From assembly GCA_045837725.1 (NCBI GenBank), contig JBEWZL010000003.1, positions 186,001 to 250,000 on the forward strand: a stretch of 64,000 bases of DNA, in the 5' to 3' direction. The translations under genes and the position numbers were made by a program. Below are positions 22,170 through 34,234 of this stretch, piece by piece (position 1 is the first letter of the stretch; each line of letters starts with the position of its first letter). Below the pieces are notes generated by a model. The model had not been told where the DNA came from. It saw only the letters and a list, made by a program, of their open reading frames with translations, and ran no database searches. Source of the stretch: Vermamoeba vermiformis (lineage: Eukaryota; Tubulinea; Echinamoebida).

Positions 22170-22590
22170 TGGTGCACGTACCACAGAAACACGGATTTGA
22201 TCAAACCAAAAGTTGTCCTAGGGTTGCTCTAATCCTATTGAAAGGTGGTCTAAAGGCAACAACAACGAGCCGCTGTTTCCTTAGTTGCAACAAAGAGCAC
22301 ATTAGTAGCGACAAAGTCAAACGTGGACTTTTCGGCAGTGCTGGGAATGCCTTCCTGACAACACTGTCCTATGTATCTCTATCTTGCTTATTGTAGGCAC
22401 TGCCGCTGGAATAATCATTGCAATTGTGTTGGTGGTGTCAAGTGTTGCAGACAACAGCGACGAGCAAAACTCGAACTGGAAAACATCGCTAGGCAACGAG
22501 ATCCGGCACCACGAAGCGCAAGTTTACACAAAAGCTTTGTGCAATAATCGTGTTCTAGCTACTAACAGAAAAGGTGTTAGGACATGAGTT
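22170..22590 (+). pseudogene. Relic of the type I membrane protein family
   Basis: At 22398-22450 the sequence encodes VGTAAGIIIAIVLVVSS, close to the membrane helix of the downstream gene (VGTAGIIIGIVFGV at ~24150). It is preceded by a frame (22169-22396) with no signal peptide and followed by a charged, non-matching tail to a stop near 22587. No intact ectodomain was found. This looks like a decayed fragment of the same family left by local duplication; an independent short gene cannot be excluded. Confidence 0.35.
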
Positions 22591-22839
22591 GAATCCGGAT
22601 TTCGGATCTTGAGAAAAGCTTTGGACCAGTCAATAGACATCTGGGCTATGAGGAAGGCAAATGTAACGGCAACAACGCGGGTAAATATCCAGGATATTTG
22701 AAAGTTTGGTTCCGATTAATTGGTTCAAGTAAAATACCGAGCAATTACATCGGAAAATCTTCCGCCATAAAGCTCGCGCATTCGGATCAGTCATTTCATC
22801 ACTTTTATTTTACACACCGCAACACGCAAAGCATTAATT

Positions 22840-24285
22840 ATGTTTATTATGCACCGTGTATCGTTGTATTTTTGCTTATTATTCTCGGTGGCAATGATGA
22901 CAGCACCATTTGCCTCTGCTGTCCAACCCAACTGCGATCCGTTCGAGTCAATCCAACGCACTGTACAATCAACATGCCCAGAATCAACAATAGAATATGG
23001 TGCTGATGGCAACATGCTCACTTTGACTGCTTCGTTGGCAAACTGTGCATCTGCGAAACCAGAATCTTCCGTTAGCGTCTTTTTCGATCAATTAGTTACT
23101 CCAGTAATTGACAAATCTACCAACGAATGGATCCTATCGTACTCGATTATGTGGAGCGATCCATCAACGAATTGCGTTGTGGATGTCACTCCAACATCCG
23201 CAACGGTCACTCCAAAACTCCCTTACTCTCTACCAAACGATACAAATGGCTTAAATAACAGCCCATTAACGGTAGGTTATCCATTGATTTCAAAAGATTT
23301 TTGTAAAGAATCGAAATCCGGAGCAATTCACTCCGATGCTGTCTTTGCGACTGCAATATTGATTCGTTACTTTATAGAATATTAGCGAATACGCACTCAA
23401 TCAATGGTACACTCGTTCATTTGTCATCAGCGGTTCTTCGCTGTCATCGTTCAGATTTGGTTTCACATGTGCATCACAAACACCCGGAACGAACATGAAA
23501 CAAGTCGCGTACATTAGAGACATTTCTTGGAAGTCGGGACTAAATAGCAGTACTGTTTATCACTCACTTAGGTCTTGCGTTGGTAAGCGTTTACCGGATC
23601 TGTTTTTTTTGACAGGCATTAATGAAATTTCGCAGACTGCTATGACTCGCCAATTGAAGGAGCGGATTGTTTATCATTTGGCGATGAATATCGATGGGTA
23701 TACGAAGGAAACATCGACATCGGAGATTTCTCCGTGAACGTGCCGCTAACTGTCATCGGCAACGTCACAACGTACTTGCTCCGCGTGCGAGAGCTGCTCG
23801 ATATCCGTGGCTGCCTCATTACTAAACTTAGGGACGAGCGATATGAATACTCGTACTCGTATATTGCAATCATTGGGTACAGAGGAAGCACAGTCGTCAT
23901 TCTTCAAGATCCTGGATGCACCTGGCCCAGATTTAGCGTCGATCCCACGCCTGAACGAGCATACCCTCAATTATATAACGATAGTATTTGCGATTATCCT
24001 GGAAGTCTTTTTGTGGTTTCCAATGGTTCGGATGTGACGACAGTGACTAAGGAGTCAATCACTATACACGTCACTGATAGTGCTTTTGAATGTTATTACC
24101 CGACTTATGGCTGGATAGCTATTATTGTTGTACCTGTAGTCGTTGGAACAGCAGGAATTATCATCGGGATCGTGTTCGGAGTTAGACGCTACAGACAACG
24201 AAAGCGAGCCAAGCAACTCGATTTGGAAATGGAACAGCAAGCACAGCGCGTTGATCCAATGGAACATTGTCCTCCTACAAAATAA
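22840..24285 (+). CDS. Secreted-type I membrane protein, family member 2 (three exons)
   Basis: Exons 22840-23271, 23378-23582 and 23636-24285, ~425 residues. It has a signal peptide (YFCLLFSVAMMTAPFASA), a Cys-rich ectodomain (NCDPFESIQRTVQSTC, SLANCASAKPESS, NQWYTRSFVIS), one transmembrane helix (IAIIVVPVVVGTAGIIIGIV) and a basic tail (RRYRQRKRAK). It aligns along its length with the minus-strand gene at 19624-21164: NPF/DPF start, EY(A/S)LN(Q/K)WY, the SFRFGFTC / SIRIALTC block and the C-terminal half. Its exon 2 covers what are three exons in that paralogue, so two introns were lost here (or gained there). Start could also be the Met at 22849. Function unknown. Confidence 0.7.
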
Positions 24286-24723
24286 ATAGGGTTGTCCTGT
24301 TGCTATGTATTGTGAAAGGTCGTCAGCGATTTTAAGGCTTTTTTGTGAAAAGGGTGGGGGGGGGAGGCCACGAAAAAAAATAAATTTGGGAATTTATTAA
24401 AAAAAAAAAAAAAAAATATAAAAAAAAAAAAAAAATGAAACGTTTGATCGTCAAATTGTCAATTAACCACAGAAAAAATCAAGAATACAACGACTGTGTT
24501 GTAGCTTAAAAAGTAAATGAACTCTATGTAGCATACATTGCCAACAGCTCTTCGAAATAAAGGTACTAAACGTTTTAATTTGCAAAATCAAAGACAAAAT
24601 TTGTAGATGGTATTATTTTTCTGGTCCTATTTGTCCTGTAATTCAGTATTCTTGCACAATATTCTTGTCAAATGTCGTCGATATTATTTCTGATTTTTAA
24701 AAAATATTTAGACAAGGCCTACC
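24286..24723. other. Intergenic spacer with homopolymer tracts
   Basis: Contains a G-tract (24354-24364), then poly-A runs of about 17 and 16 at ~24401-24434. No coding frame or RNA signature was seen. The poly-A blocks could be a retroposition scar, but no body of an element precedes them. Confidence 0.5.
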
Positions 24724-25387
24724 ATGAACACAGATTCAGAGCAAAAGATCGCCGAAATAAATAAGCTTGGACCATGCTGGAGAGCCATATGGCTTGCATT
24801 AATTAATACTCCTGATTGCAGTGTATACGCTGAAGATGGTTGTTACATCGCTGAATACAAAAAACCATTAAAACACCGAGTCGAAGAATTTTGGCAACAC
24901 GAAGTCGAGGATGCGAACGTAAAAGGTTGGAATTGGGTCGGAGATACTGGCGTATATGTAAACAAAATAACTGGACCATCGACAATACAACAGGTACTTA
25001 ACTCTCATTTTTTTTGTCACGATCAACTCGAGCACATCCAAATTTTATTTGTAAGTCAGCGTATTTGGATCCTAACTATGATACTTGTAGGCCGCTATTG
25101 AGTGGATCTTAAGCACGGGCCATTTCGAATTTTCAATGCCGCAGCGTACTGCAGACGATGATCCGGATTATCAACCGGAAGTAGATAATGACGCCGCAAT
25201 TAATACGAGCCCTGGCATGACATGGCAACAATTTTGGAATCATTCAGTGAAAGGCGGCAATGACTTGCCTAATTGGGAAGGTGGACCTGAACAAATTATG
25301 ACACTTGAAAATCACGGCAACAGGTGGATCTGGATCGCACAAAAAGAGCCCACCGTTTATTACGTGATTCTAGGAGTATCTGGATAA
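24724..25387 (+). CDS. Hypothetical ~189-residue protein, two exons
   Basis: Exon 1 24724-24993 and exon 2 25091-25387 join in phase 0 across a 97-nt intron. The protein is acidic and Trp-rich (CWRAIWLALI, VEEFWQHEVEDANVKGWNWVGD, MTWQQFWNHSVKGG, NRWIWIAQKEP), with no signal peptide or membrane helix. Two halves each have a W-rich block followed by a turn, suggesting an internal repeat. No family was recognised. Confidence 0.6.
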
Positions 25388-25545
25388 TCATAAACAGTCA
25401 TTTGCACGTCGATTTAAGACCGACATTTAAGTACGGAAAATTTGTCGTCTTTTTTTGCGGTCTCAAAATCAAATCTTGAACGCTTAAAATTAGCATTTAT
25501 TTATAGGTTCAATACTAGAGTAGGCTTTGATCGTGCTAGCAAGTT

Positions 25546-26470
25546 CTCAATAGAGCTCCTCATGCTGCATCTGCTTGATCTGCTGTCGCGTTCTTTTCTT
25601 CTTCAGACAGAAATGAATTTCGACCGCAAGACCAACAATGAAGCCAACAGATCCAACACTCGCCAAGACTCCAATGATGATAGAGTCCCTTGTCAGTCTA
25701 TCAGCATATGCAGCGTCATTTGGACTAGCACCGTCGTTGTCCCAGTACTTAATTACGATTTGATTGGTCGAGTAACTGATTTGATATTAATCTGCTATGT
25801 CATCTACAGCAACAACAGGTACGGCACATCCGTCTTTGAAGGTGATTGTGAATGCACAATACGACGAATCAACACTATTGATCTGATCGCCAACTGGATC
25901 GTCTTTACCGACTACTACAATGAAGCAACAATCATCGTCGATGGCTGCGTTAATCCATCTATGAGGTTAATTATAATGGCAACGACACCAATTATCACCG
26001 CAACAATTTGCACGAGAACAGGAACAGAACCGTTACTGACTCTTCCATCGCTGTCTATACAAGTAACAGTCGGGATGTAGAAGTAAGAAGGAGGGTTTCC
26101 ATAAGTAGTAATTTGATCGTACGTGAAGTTTTTGCAGTCCATTCTGTTGGTCGGCATTCCAAGGGGAAGTCGTAGTGCGGCAACGGAATAATTTCGTACT
26201 CTGGTACCGGGCACAATGGATTCATGATCAAGACAACCGCTTTACCGGCCACTACATGTAGCTTAATCTTGTCCTTGGTGATTTGTCCAGTACTACATCA
26301 TATGCATAGAAACAGCCACTAGCGATGAGATAGCCACTTTAGCTATTGTTGGTAATTGCTTTGATGTTGCAAAATAGAATACAAAGTCTCTTTGATCGAT
26401 AATATTGAAAAAGCTGAGGCATGTCTGTCGTAAAATCCGCTTTGATCTCGAATCCAGAAAATTTAGTAGT
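25546..26470 (-). pseudogene. Two degenerate copies of the type I membrane protein family
   Basis: Family-like pieces occur in more than one frame. Around 26050-25930: VTCIDSDGRVSNGSVPVL followed by a helix QIVAVIIGVVAIIINLI. Around 25890-25546: SSYCAFTITFKDGCAV (compare SIHYAFDVKC in the 21-kb gene), then SIIIGVLASVGSVGFIVGL and a basic tail (CLKKKRTRQQIKQMQHEEL) to a stop at 25546. Upstream pieces (FSGFEIKADFTTDMPQLF near 26450) break frame within a few dozen codons without plausible introns. No start with a signal peptide is visible. The downstream piece could be the end of a still functional gene if short introns were missed. Confidence 0.45.
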
Positions 26471-26751
26471 AAATCGATTATTTCTCGCGGGAGTTGGTCC
26501 TAAAAAATTATTAATTTTTTACAATACTATTGGCGCATTTTAAATTAATACAAACCATCGGAAAAACAGATTTGATTTTCTCCATCAAATACCAACTGCA
26601 GTACTGATGAAAACAAATAGATTATAACCTTTAAAATTGAAATAGTTGCTAGTAACGTTTAACTGAAGCTCGGCTTGTTTTGTTGGCTCGTGGCTTTAAA
26701 AAAACTTTAATTTTGAAACCCAACCAAACAAACACAGCCACGCGCGATAAA

Positions 26752-29509
26752 ATGGGTCAAACAACCACAAAATCGAATAAAAAGCACGTGGTTGAGGTTA
26801 AGAAAAGCCGAGATCAGCTGCTACAGGTCCGATTAAACTTTTGATTAGTTTTTTCAGTGTTGTAAGCGTTGTTTAAACGAATAATAATTACTTACGAATT
26901 TTTAGGAATTTAATGAGCGAAGAGAACAGGTGATTGAAGGTTATTTGGTACGGATGTCACTTTCCCACTTATTTCTGATTCCCTTCGATTAATTATTTAA
27001 CTTGCATCCAGCAATCCGTCGTATCATCAGCAATAAGACCAAATGGAATACTTCCAGCAGAAATTGTCGAGATGATTCTTCAGCACCTCTCCGAGCCGTC
27101 AGAACAATTTCAGATCGCTTCTTGTTGCAAACTGTGGCTCAGTCTAATTATCTCAAAGGTGCGTAAAATCAAAATTTGTTATTATACCTCATTGCTGATT
27201 ATTTCATCAAAAGTCCTACGTGTTCCTGCAACGCAGATTCGTTCGATCGAACACGGCCAACGGCTTGTAAGCGTCTGAATATCATAATATCGTAATTCAA
27301 TAATATTACAGTAATATTTAACACGTAATTATATTTATTAGGTTTTGGCCAAGCGTTTTAATGCGTCAAAGTTGGGATGGTAATAGTACTGTATTCGTTG
27401 GATGTGCTTGGTCAATGCACAAGAACTCGCTGATATTGAACAAATGGTACAATAGTCAGCATACAATACATGAAGGAGGTTCTGAAGTTGTTGCTCGATC
27501 GCATTGTCTGGATCTGGCGACGAACAAATTAATGAACGAGGCCGAGTTTGAAACGCATTATATTAATAGCACCAAAGTAGAAACAAAATATTCACCTGAT
27601 TTCAATGAAAATCATATGACTTGGGAATCCGTTACTTGCTACAAAGAAGACGGATCGAGCTTCGAGATCAGTACGTAATTTTTAATTTTTTTTAAAATAA
27701 CTGAATTTACGTAATTATTTATAATTATATTAAGAATATGAACACTCTGTTGGCCATAACTCGCGATTTATCACTGGTGTTGCTAATATGGACGGATCCA
27801 ATCAGCTGATGCTTTTCGATCGAAGTTAGTAAGTTCCATTAATCTTATTACTTCTTAATATGGACATATATTGACATATATTTTTCTGATTAGCTTTTCG
27901 GGTAATCGTGAAGAAGTTGAACATAAAATTGAAACATACGACCTTAATACGGGTCATCGGCTAAATTCCCGGATCCATTCTTGTTTTTTTATTCTTGGAT
28001 TTTGGGTACGTATCAATATAAATATACTAATTTCATTAATCATTTTGATGTATAATGTTATAGAAACACTATGTTATTTCTTATGGACCTAATTCGATCC
28101 TGTCTTTTCTGGATCTGAATACTGGCGTGAGCAAGAAGACGTGGCAGTTTAATATTATAGATCCGTGTCAGATGAAACTCAACCAATTATTGTTCATTCG
28201 AAATAATACGGTAAATATGATTCAAGTCCAACACCAAAAACTAAACTTTCGGATTTCAGATGGCGATCGGCGTGGAGAACTTTGTTCGCCTGTACGACTT
28301 GAACAACGATGCGATGCTGAAAAAAATCAATATATTAGAGTGCGTTGGCATAAAACTCAAGAAAAAAGAAACCGCTTGGGTAAGACAAAGATTCTGTTTC
28401 CTCGTTTTTTTGTTCAACTTCCTAATATGGAAATTCGATTCATTGCAGGTGGTTAGTGTCGCTTTTGACGATTGGAAACTAGTCACTGTTACGCATGTAT
28501 ATCGTTGGTATGATAACAACGGTGAAAATTATAACCCCATGATTGTTTCGGATGTGTGGATCTCGATCTTCGACCTGACTGCTAATTATCGTCACTTGCA
28601 AACAATTAGAACCAATTTTAGCTGCTCTAATACATGGCCCGTAGAAATATTGCTCCCTGCAAGCGGAAAAATTCTAATTAACGCCAAGTACGTTAGTGTA
28701 GTTTGAGAATTCACCGAACTAACGTGTAATTTATTATTATTAGATTCTCGGAAATTTTGGAATTAGACTTTTTGCACCCGAATTTAATGAAAAATACGAT
28801 CAAAATTGCCAGGTGTCACAAAGTAGGTCAAAGATCCGGATCGATCTTTTCTTTCATTTTTCTAACCAAGCAATAGAATGAGAGCAAAGTCACCGTTCAA
28901 GACATTTCACCGGTTAATTTGACGGAGCATTTATTCCAAGAGCTTAATGCGGATCTAGCTGACCTTACTTCCACGACGTACTTTTTGCGAGATCCAAATG
29001 AACAAATTGAACGGTATTACTTCAGTCTTATTTATGCTTAAATAGCCTAATATGTTAACTTTCTATATTAGGCAATTAGTGAACGATCCCAGCTCGTCAA
29101 TAATTGAGATTTACGATGATATTTTTGAGCTTGGCAGATCGCAACAAAAACGGATCACGTTCATTTATCCGATCAGTTTTGCCTCTATAGCGCAATCACG
29201 TGGCACAAAATTTAAATGGATGGACAAAGCGGAGTTTAATCGTCATTGGGAGATTCGACAAGATTACTTTTCCACCGTTCATTTGGCGACAATGGATCTG
29301 TCAAAGTGTCATTACGCCCACACACCGTATGTACCAAACTACGTATCGATATTATAGTACAAGGTTTAATCACTATTTGTAGGAGATTTCTGCCGGAGCA
29401 TATGAAAGGCGAGGTATTCTTCCTTTTGTTTGAGGAGTTTGATCCGAAAACAAACCAGTGGCTGATCTGCGAGCCGTTTGTGCCTGAAGGAACGACTTTG
29501 GAGCTATAA
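26752..29509 (+). CDS. F-box / beta-propeller protein A, 14 exons
   Basis: Exons: 26752-26826, 26906-26947, 27012-27158, 27214-27266, 27342-27670, 27735-27828, 27894-28005, 28064-28210, 28260-28379, 28449-28687, 28744-28822, 28877-29013, 29072-29326, 29383-29509; phases are consistent throughout. The protein (~650 residues) starts MGQTTTKS, a good N-myristoylation signal (Gly2, Ser/Thr at 5-7). An F-box follows (LPAEIVEMILQHLSEPSEQF). The rest carries WD/quinoprotein-like blades with hydrophobic-YDLNTG signatures (IETYDLNTGHRL, FLDLNTGVSKKTW, RLYDLNNDAMLKK, IFDLTANYRHLQTI). It should be an SCF substrate adaptor tethered to a membrane (inference). The paralogue at 31279-33948 has the same 14 exons in inverted orientation. 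Confidence 0.85.
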
Positions 29510-30052
29510 GCTTGATAATTCTATCATAGTGACGGTAAATCGTAGTTTTGAACTCACATCGTTTTGTTTATCTGACTTCAGAAGAGACAGACCAACCGAG
29601 AAGCTGTTGTATAAAGACTTTCTTACCAGCGACAGCTCTATTATAAACGCTTTCGTGGTGATAATGTTAGTAAGATCTTGGATGGAGTTTCGGCACAAAA
29701 AAGTTCGATGCTAGCCTCGGAACTGGGTTAAAGTTCATGTGGTCCGTCGTGATCCAGCATATTCGTGACTTATTATATATATCGAGTGCAAGAAGAGCTA
29801 CCAATAGAAACGAATCCGTAGCTGTCGTAAGGCGATCGGTTTTTGTGCTTTTGCTTCAAAGAATGCTTTCATTCGCGTAAAATATCGAAGTATATTGTTT
29901 GGGACTGAATTCAAGTTCATTCTAGAAGCCTGCAGCCAAGTGGGGCGTGAGTTCATATTGTTTCCAAAAATAGAAATTTTTAGTTGAACTCATTAAAGGT
30001 AAAATCACCGGAAGTCATTCACGATTTACATCACGAATTGGTATACATACTT
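29510..30052. other. Intergenic spacer upstream of NDUFS7
   Basis: No convincing gene. A frame in-phase with NDUFS7 opens at an ATG at 29984 but would put a non-targeting peptide in front of the presequence. Confidence 0.4.
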
Positions 30053-30924
30053 ATGTTCCATAATATCGTAAAACGAACCGGCGCACACTTGGTTAAGGCG
30101 CCAAATGCCAAATCCACTCTGAAAGTCACATCCACTCTCTTCACGGCTTCATCATCTCGACCTTTAATGACGAATGCTCAAGATAATAATTCTCCTGCTA
30201 TTCTCAGACCTATTGAAACTAAGCGCATCGACCAAACGATGGAAAGACTGATGAAAACTTCGCAGCCAGAAGGCAAAGTCGAGTATGTCATCGCGAAAAT
30301 GGATCAAGTATTGAATTGGGCCAGAAAAGACTCTCTTATGCCCCTTACGTTTGGTTTGGCATGTTGTGCGGTCGAGATGATTCACGGATTCGCTTCAAGA
30401 TACGATATCGAAAGATTTGGAATGGCTCCTCGAGCTTCGCCTCGCCAAGCGGATTTAATGATAGGTATGAGTAATATATAATCTCAATGTAATATCTTTT
30501 TTAAGGATTTGGAATACCTAAAATTTTAATAATTTGGTTTTCTTTAGTTGCCGGAACTGTGACCAATAAAATGGCCCCAGCGCTCAGAAAAATCTACGAT
30601 CAAATGCCTGAGCCTCGCTACGTCGTGTCTATGGGCAGCTGCGCGAACGGTGGAGGTAAGAAAACTTTTCAAGATTTCTTCATCCGCTCCGCTAAATCCA
30701 CCATACCGGAAGATTGGCTTTGACAGCCTACATATTAACATATGTTTCACCTAGGATATTATCATTATTCCTACTCTGTAGTACGTGGCGTAGATCGATT
30801 ATTGCCAGTGGATGTGTACATTCCGGGCTGTCCTCCGACCGCTGAAGCAATGCTTTACGGCTTACTCGTCATGCAAAAGAAAATTTCGCGAGAACAGCGA
30901 CTCTTGAGCTGGTACAGACAATAA
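30053..30924 (+). CDS. NDUFS7: NADH dehydrogenase iron-sulfur protein 7 (complex I PSST subunit)
   Basis: Exons 30053-30464, 30548-30655, 30755-30924, ~230 residues. This subunit of mitochondrial complex I holds cluster N2 and forms part of the quinone site. The start at 30053 gives a basic, Ser/Thr-rich presequence ([20 protein letters not shown]). N2 ligand motifs are present: the adjacent pair in [18 protein letters not shown] and [15 protein letters not shown]-type and [12 protein letters not shown] segments match the family. It lies between two convergent F-box/propeller paralogues, so a stable housekeeping gene sits inside a duplicated region. Aerobic mitochondria are therefore implied. 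Confidence 0.96.
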
Positions 30925-31278
30925 GACACAAAATATTCCGCGGTGTAATTTCCATTCATTTTTCATTCATATTTATTCGTTAAATCCGCTTAATTTCAAC
31001 TAACTGAAGAACCTGACGTGTACTAGGTCTATATGCAGAAAAATAAATACGCATCATTGTCTCATTCAGTTTTTTTGATCGGTCGCATGACGAAAATGAA
31101 ATCTATTTAGCCAAGCGCAATGCATAGCTTTCTGATGGCAATTAAAGCGTAAAAAATGACGGTCTGCGAATGGCACGCGTCAAAACGTTTATTTATGATT
31201 ATTGCAAATTTTTCTTCGGTGAGTAAGCAAGTAGCAATTCAACACTATTGTTGTTAGTTGTGGAAATATCCTGGTTCA
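30925..31278. other. Convergent intergenic spacer
   Basis: Between the 3' ends of NDUFS7 and F-box/propeller B; contains only 3' flanks. Nothing else was seen. Confidence 0.5.
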
Positions 31279-33948
31279 TTATGCCAGTTGTAAAGTCGTT
31301 CCTTCAGGTACAAAGGGCTCCGCTATCAGCCACTGATTTGTTCGTGGATCAAACTCTTCGAACAAAATGACAAATTTCTCGCCTGTCATATTGTCCAAGC
31401 AAACATACCTACGTAACTTATCAATATGATGCATAGTAAGCACTATAAGGTATATTTACTTGTCGTATTGAACGGTGGTCAGCTCGAAAGGCGTCAGAGC
31501 CAAAGTTTGGAAATATTCTGGTCGAATCTGCCAATTGAAATCAAACTCTTCTCTTTTCATCCAAGAAAATTGTCTTTTAACAGTTGCCTCTGAAGACTCT
31601 TTCGTCTTCTTAAGATATGGATAGATGAATGTAATTCTGCTCGTAGGATGCGGATCCAGGTAAAAAAGTTCTTCTGCGGGAGATTGCGGTTCCCTATAAC
31701 ATATAAGTTAGCGTACTAAATCCTTTTAAATTTGTAATTATGTACTTTGGTGGATCCGCATAGAACGTTAAAGTAGTGATTGATTCTAAAGACGAATTGA
31801 GCACTCTAGTCACATATTCAGCTATTCCAAGCGTTGGAATGGATTCTACGTGCAATTTGCCAGCCTAGAATAATTAGAAAATTAAATTAAAAAATTCTCG
31901 GAAAAAAAAAAATAATATCGGACTTACCTCATCGTAGCGACCAACGTTGATTGTATTTTTATACAAATTAGGATGGTTAAAGTCAATTTCCAGCACTCCG
32001 CAGAACCTGCCAGTATATGTAAGTCAGATCCAGTATTTGTTGCCCCAGAGGACTTACTTCGAGTTGAGCAAAATTTTGTCTTTTGGTGGCAACAAAATTT
32101 GTACGGGATTAAATCTGGTGAGCACCAGAACTGTCCGTATTGTATTCAAACATTGAAAATTATTCGTCGTGTCAAAAATTGCAATTTCCACGTCAGCTCC
32201 GCGTGCATATCTATCTAGGTCATAGACACACAGAGTTACGACTAAGTTCCAATGGTCTAATGCCACACTAGAAATCTGCAAAAAAAAAGAAAGTTAAGGT
32301 AAATATAACAAAAAATAAAGCAAATTTCTACGCACGTGTAAATTTTCTCTTCTTCTCAAAGTCTTTCCTGTTTGCTCTAAGACGTTGAACTTTCTTATCA
32401 AGGAGTCGTCGCTTAAGTCATAAGAAAATATTGTGTGACCCGCTGCAATAATAATCTGCAAAAAAAGTATTAGATTACATGACTGTGTATTAATCGAGTA
32501 AATATAATTCATACCTTATTATCACGAATATTTATTACTTGATGACCATAATGGATGCAGGTAAAATCCAATGAGTGGCTGAATTTCTTGGCTGCGGATC
32601 CGTTCTCCAGATCGTGAAATGTGAAACAGGAATTGGCATAAGCGACCACGAAATTTCGCTATAAAACATTAATATGAGCATTCAAATAATATTCGATAAT
32701 TTAGAATAAGACTAACCCAATAGCCAAGAATCAAAGTAGTCCGTAACATGAGTTTGTGCAACTGCTGCCCCGTATCAATATCATACGTTTGAATCTCATA
32801 TTCAATTAAACTTGTTTCGCTCTTAATTCTACCATTGAAATTAATTAACGATAAAAATAACGGCAATAAAGTCAAAATCTTACGATGTGCTGAAAAAGAG
32901 CAACACTTGATTCGAACCGTCCAAATTAGGAAGTGCAGTAAGAGCCCAATTACCCAATTTACCCTCGTCAAGCCCTATATTACTTATTAATATTATATGA
33001 ATATATTATGCTACCAAGATTTACGTACCGATTTGGAAGTTGGATCCGTCCTTTTTAAAAAAATTCATTGCTTTGGGTCGTAAGTATCCTTGATGGTTAC
33101 TTTGGTACAATGGACGTATAATAGCATCGTTAATATATTTGGTTCCAAACTCGACTTCTTGTACTTCGTTGTTTGTCAGATCCATTCGGTGAGCTCGTCG
33201 CGTATACGTCGTGTATCCAGTCTGCTTGTTCCAAGAATAACATTCCTTGTTTAATATTAAGGAGTTCTCGTGCATTGACCAATCAGAAGAAAGAGTGTCG
33301 CCCATAAAGTTGAACGACCGTAAACGAACACTGGACCAGTATCTTAAATAATATTACTTATGTAAATAGAATAAAATAATATATACTATGCTTATTATGA
33401 TATTTTCAGCGCCTTACAAGCCATTTTTGATGTTCAGTTTGCCGAATCTACGATTGTACCAGCCGAACGACTTATTTCAGATTAAATAGTTAGAATCAAT
33501 ATTATTTATAATGCTTCTACGTACTTTTGAGATTACGATACTAAGCCACAGTTTGCAACAAGAAGCGATCTGAAATTGATCTGACGGCTCGGAGAGGCGC
33601 TGAAGAATCATCTCGACAATTTCTGCTGGAAGTGGTCCATTTGGTCGTATTAATGACGATACAATGATTGGCTAGTCAAAGGAATCAGAAATAACATCGT
33701 TTTGTAGCGTGCATCCGACTTACCAATGCCTCGTACAGTTCTCTTCGCTCATTAAATTCCTAAAATTTAAATTTTGGTGAATTAGGCTATTTCAGAAATA
33801 CTCTAAATAGGTTTCGTAATTTTTAAATTGAGAAGGTAAGTTAAAAACGTTTTTTGGGTCTTACATGTAATAGCCGATCTCTTTCTTGCTTTGCCGGATT
33901 ATTAGTGTCTGAAATTTGTATTGGTCGCGAAGTAGCACCTTGTCCCAT
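31279..33948 (-). CDS. F-box / beta-propeller protein B, 14 exons
   Basis: Exons: 33948-33865, 33759-33724, 33671-33525, 33470-33418, 33342-33029, 32974-32884, 32828-32717, 32658-32515, 32455-32336, 32275-32058, 32006-31928, 31864-31746, 31693-31460, 31408-31279. Same plan as protein A: a myristoylation start (MGQGATSRP), a short helix (EFNERREL), the F-box (LPAEIVEMILQRLSEPSDQF, near-identical to A) and propeller blades (IQTYDIDTGQQLHKLM, FSYDLSDDSLIRKFN, IFDTTNNFQCLNTI), ending VPEGTTLQLA. Exons 3, 4, 7, 9 and 11 are the same length in A and B. The F-box exon is far more conserved than the blades, so substrate binding has diverged while Skp1 contact has not (inference). Confidence 0.85.
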
Positions 33949-34234
33949 TGCAAATTATGCGTGGCAGGTGGCTGGAATTGATCGAGTTTCAAACCCACGA
34001 GATCGTGCTGCGACTATAATTCTAATTTACTTTGTGATAAACAATGTTTCATTTTTGATGAGACGCTTACTTGAATTTTTCAGAAGATTACGATTTCTGC
34101 TCCGTCATTTTTGTGAACGGCGAGTCCGGTTAGAAAAGAGTTGACCGAAAATGTTACTTTTCTGCCGAGTCCCTTGGGGAGAAAAAACGAGTAGTCTATT
34201 AATTTCACAATTTAACAGGCTAAGCCAGAAAAGT

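Noticed and set aside
24395-24435. Retroposed gene tail (poly-A)
   Set aside because: No retrotransposon body or processed exon lies upstream; simple tract expansion is enough.
25442-26080. 212-codon + strand frame as a gene
   Set aside because: The opposite strand carries recognisable family pieces (membrane helix and basic tail); the + frame is a shadow with no features.
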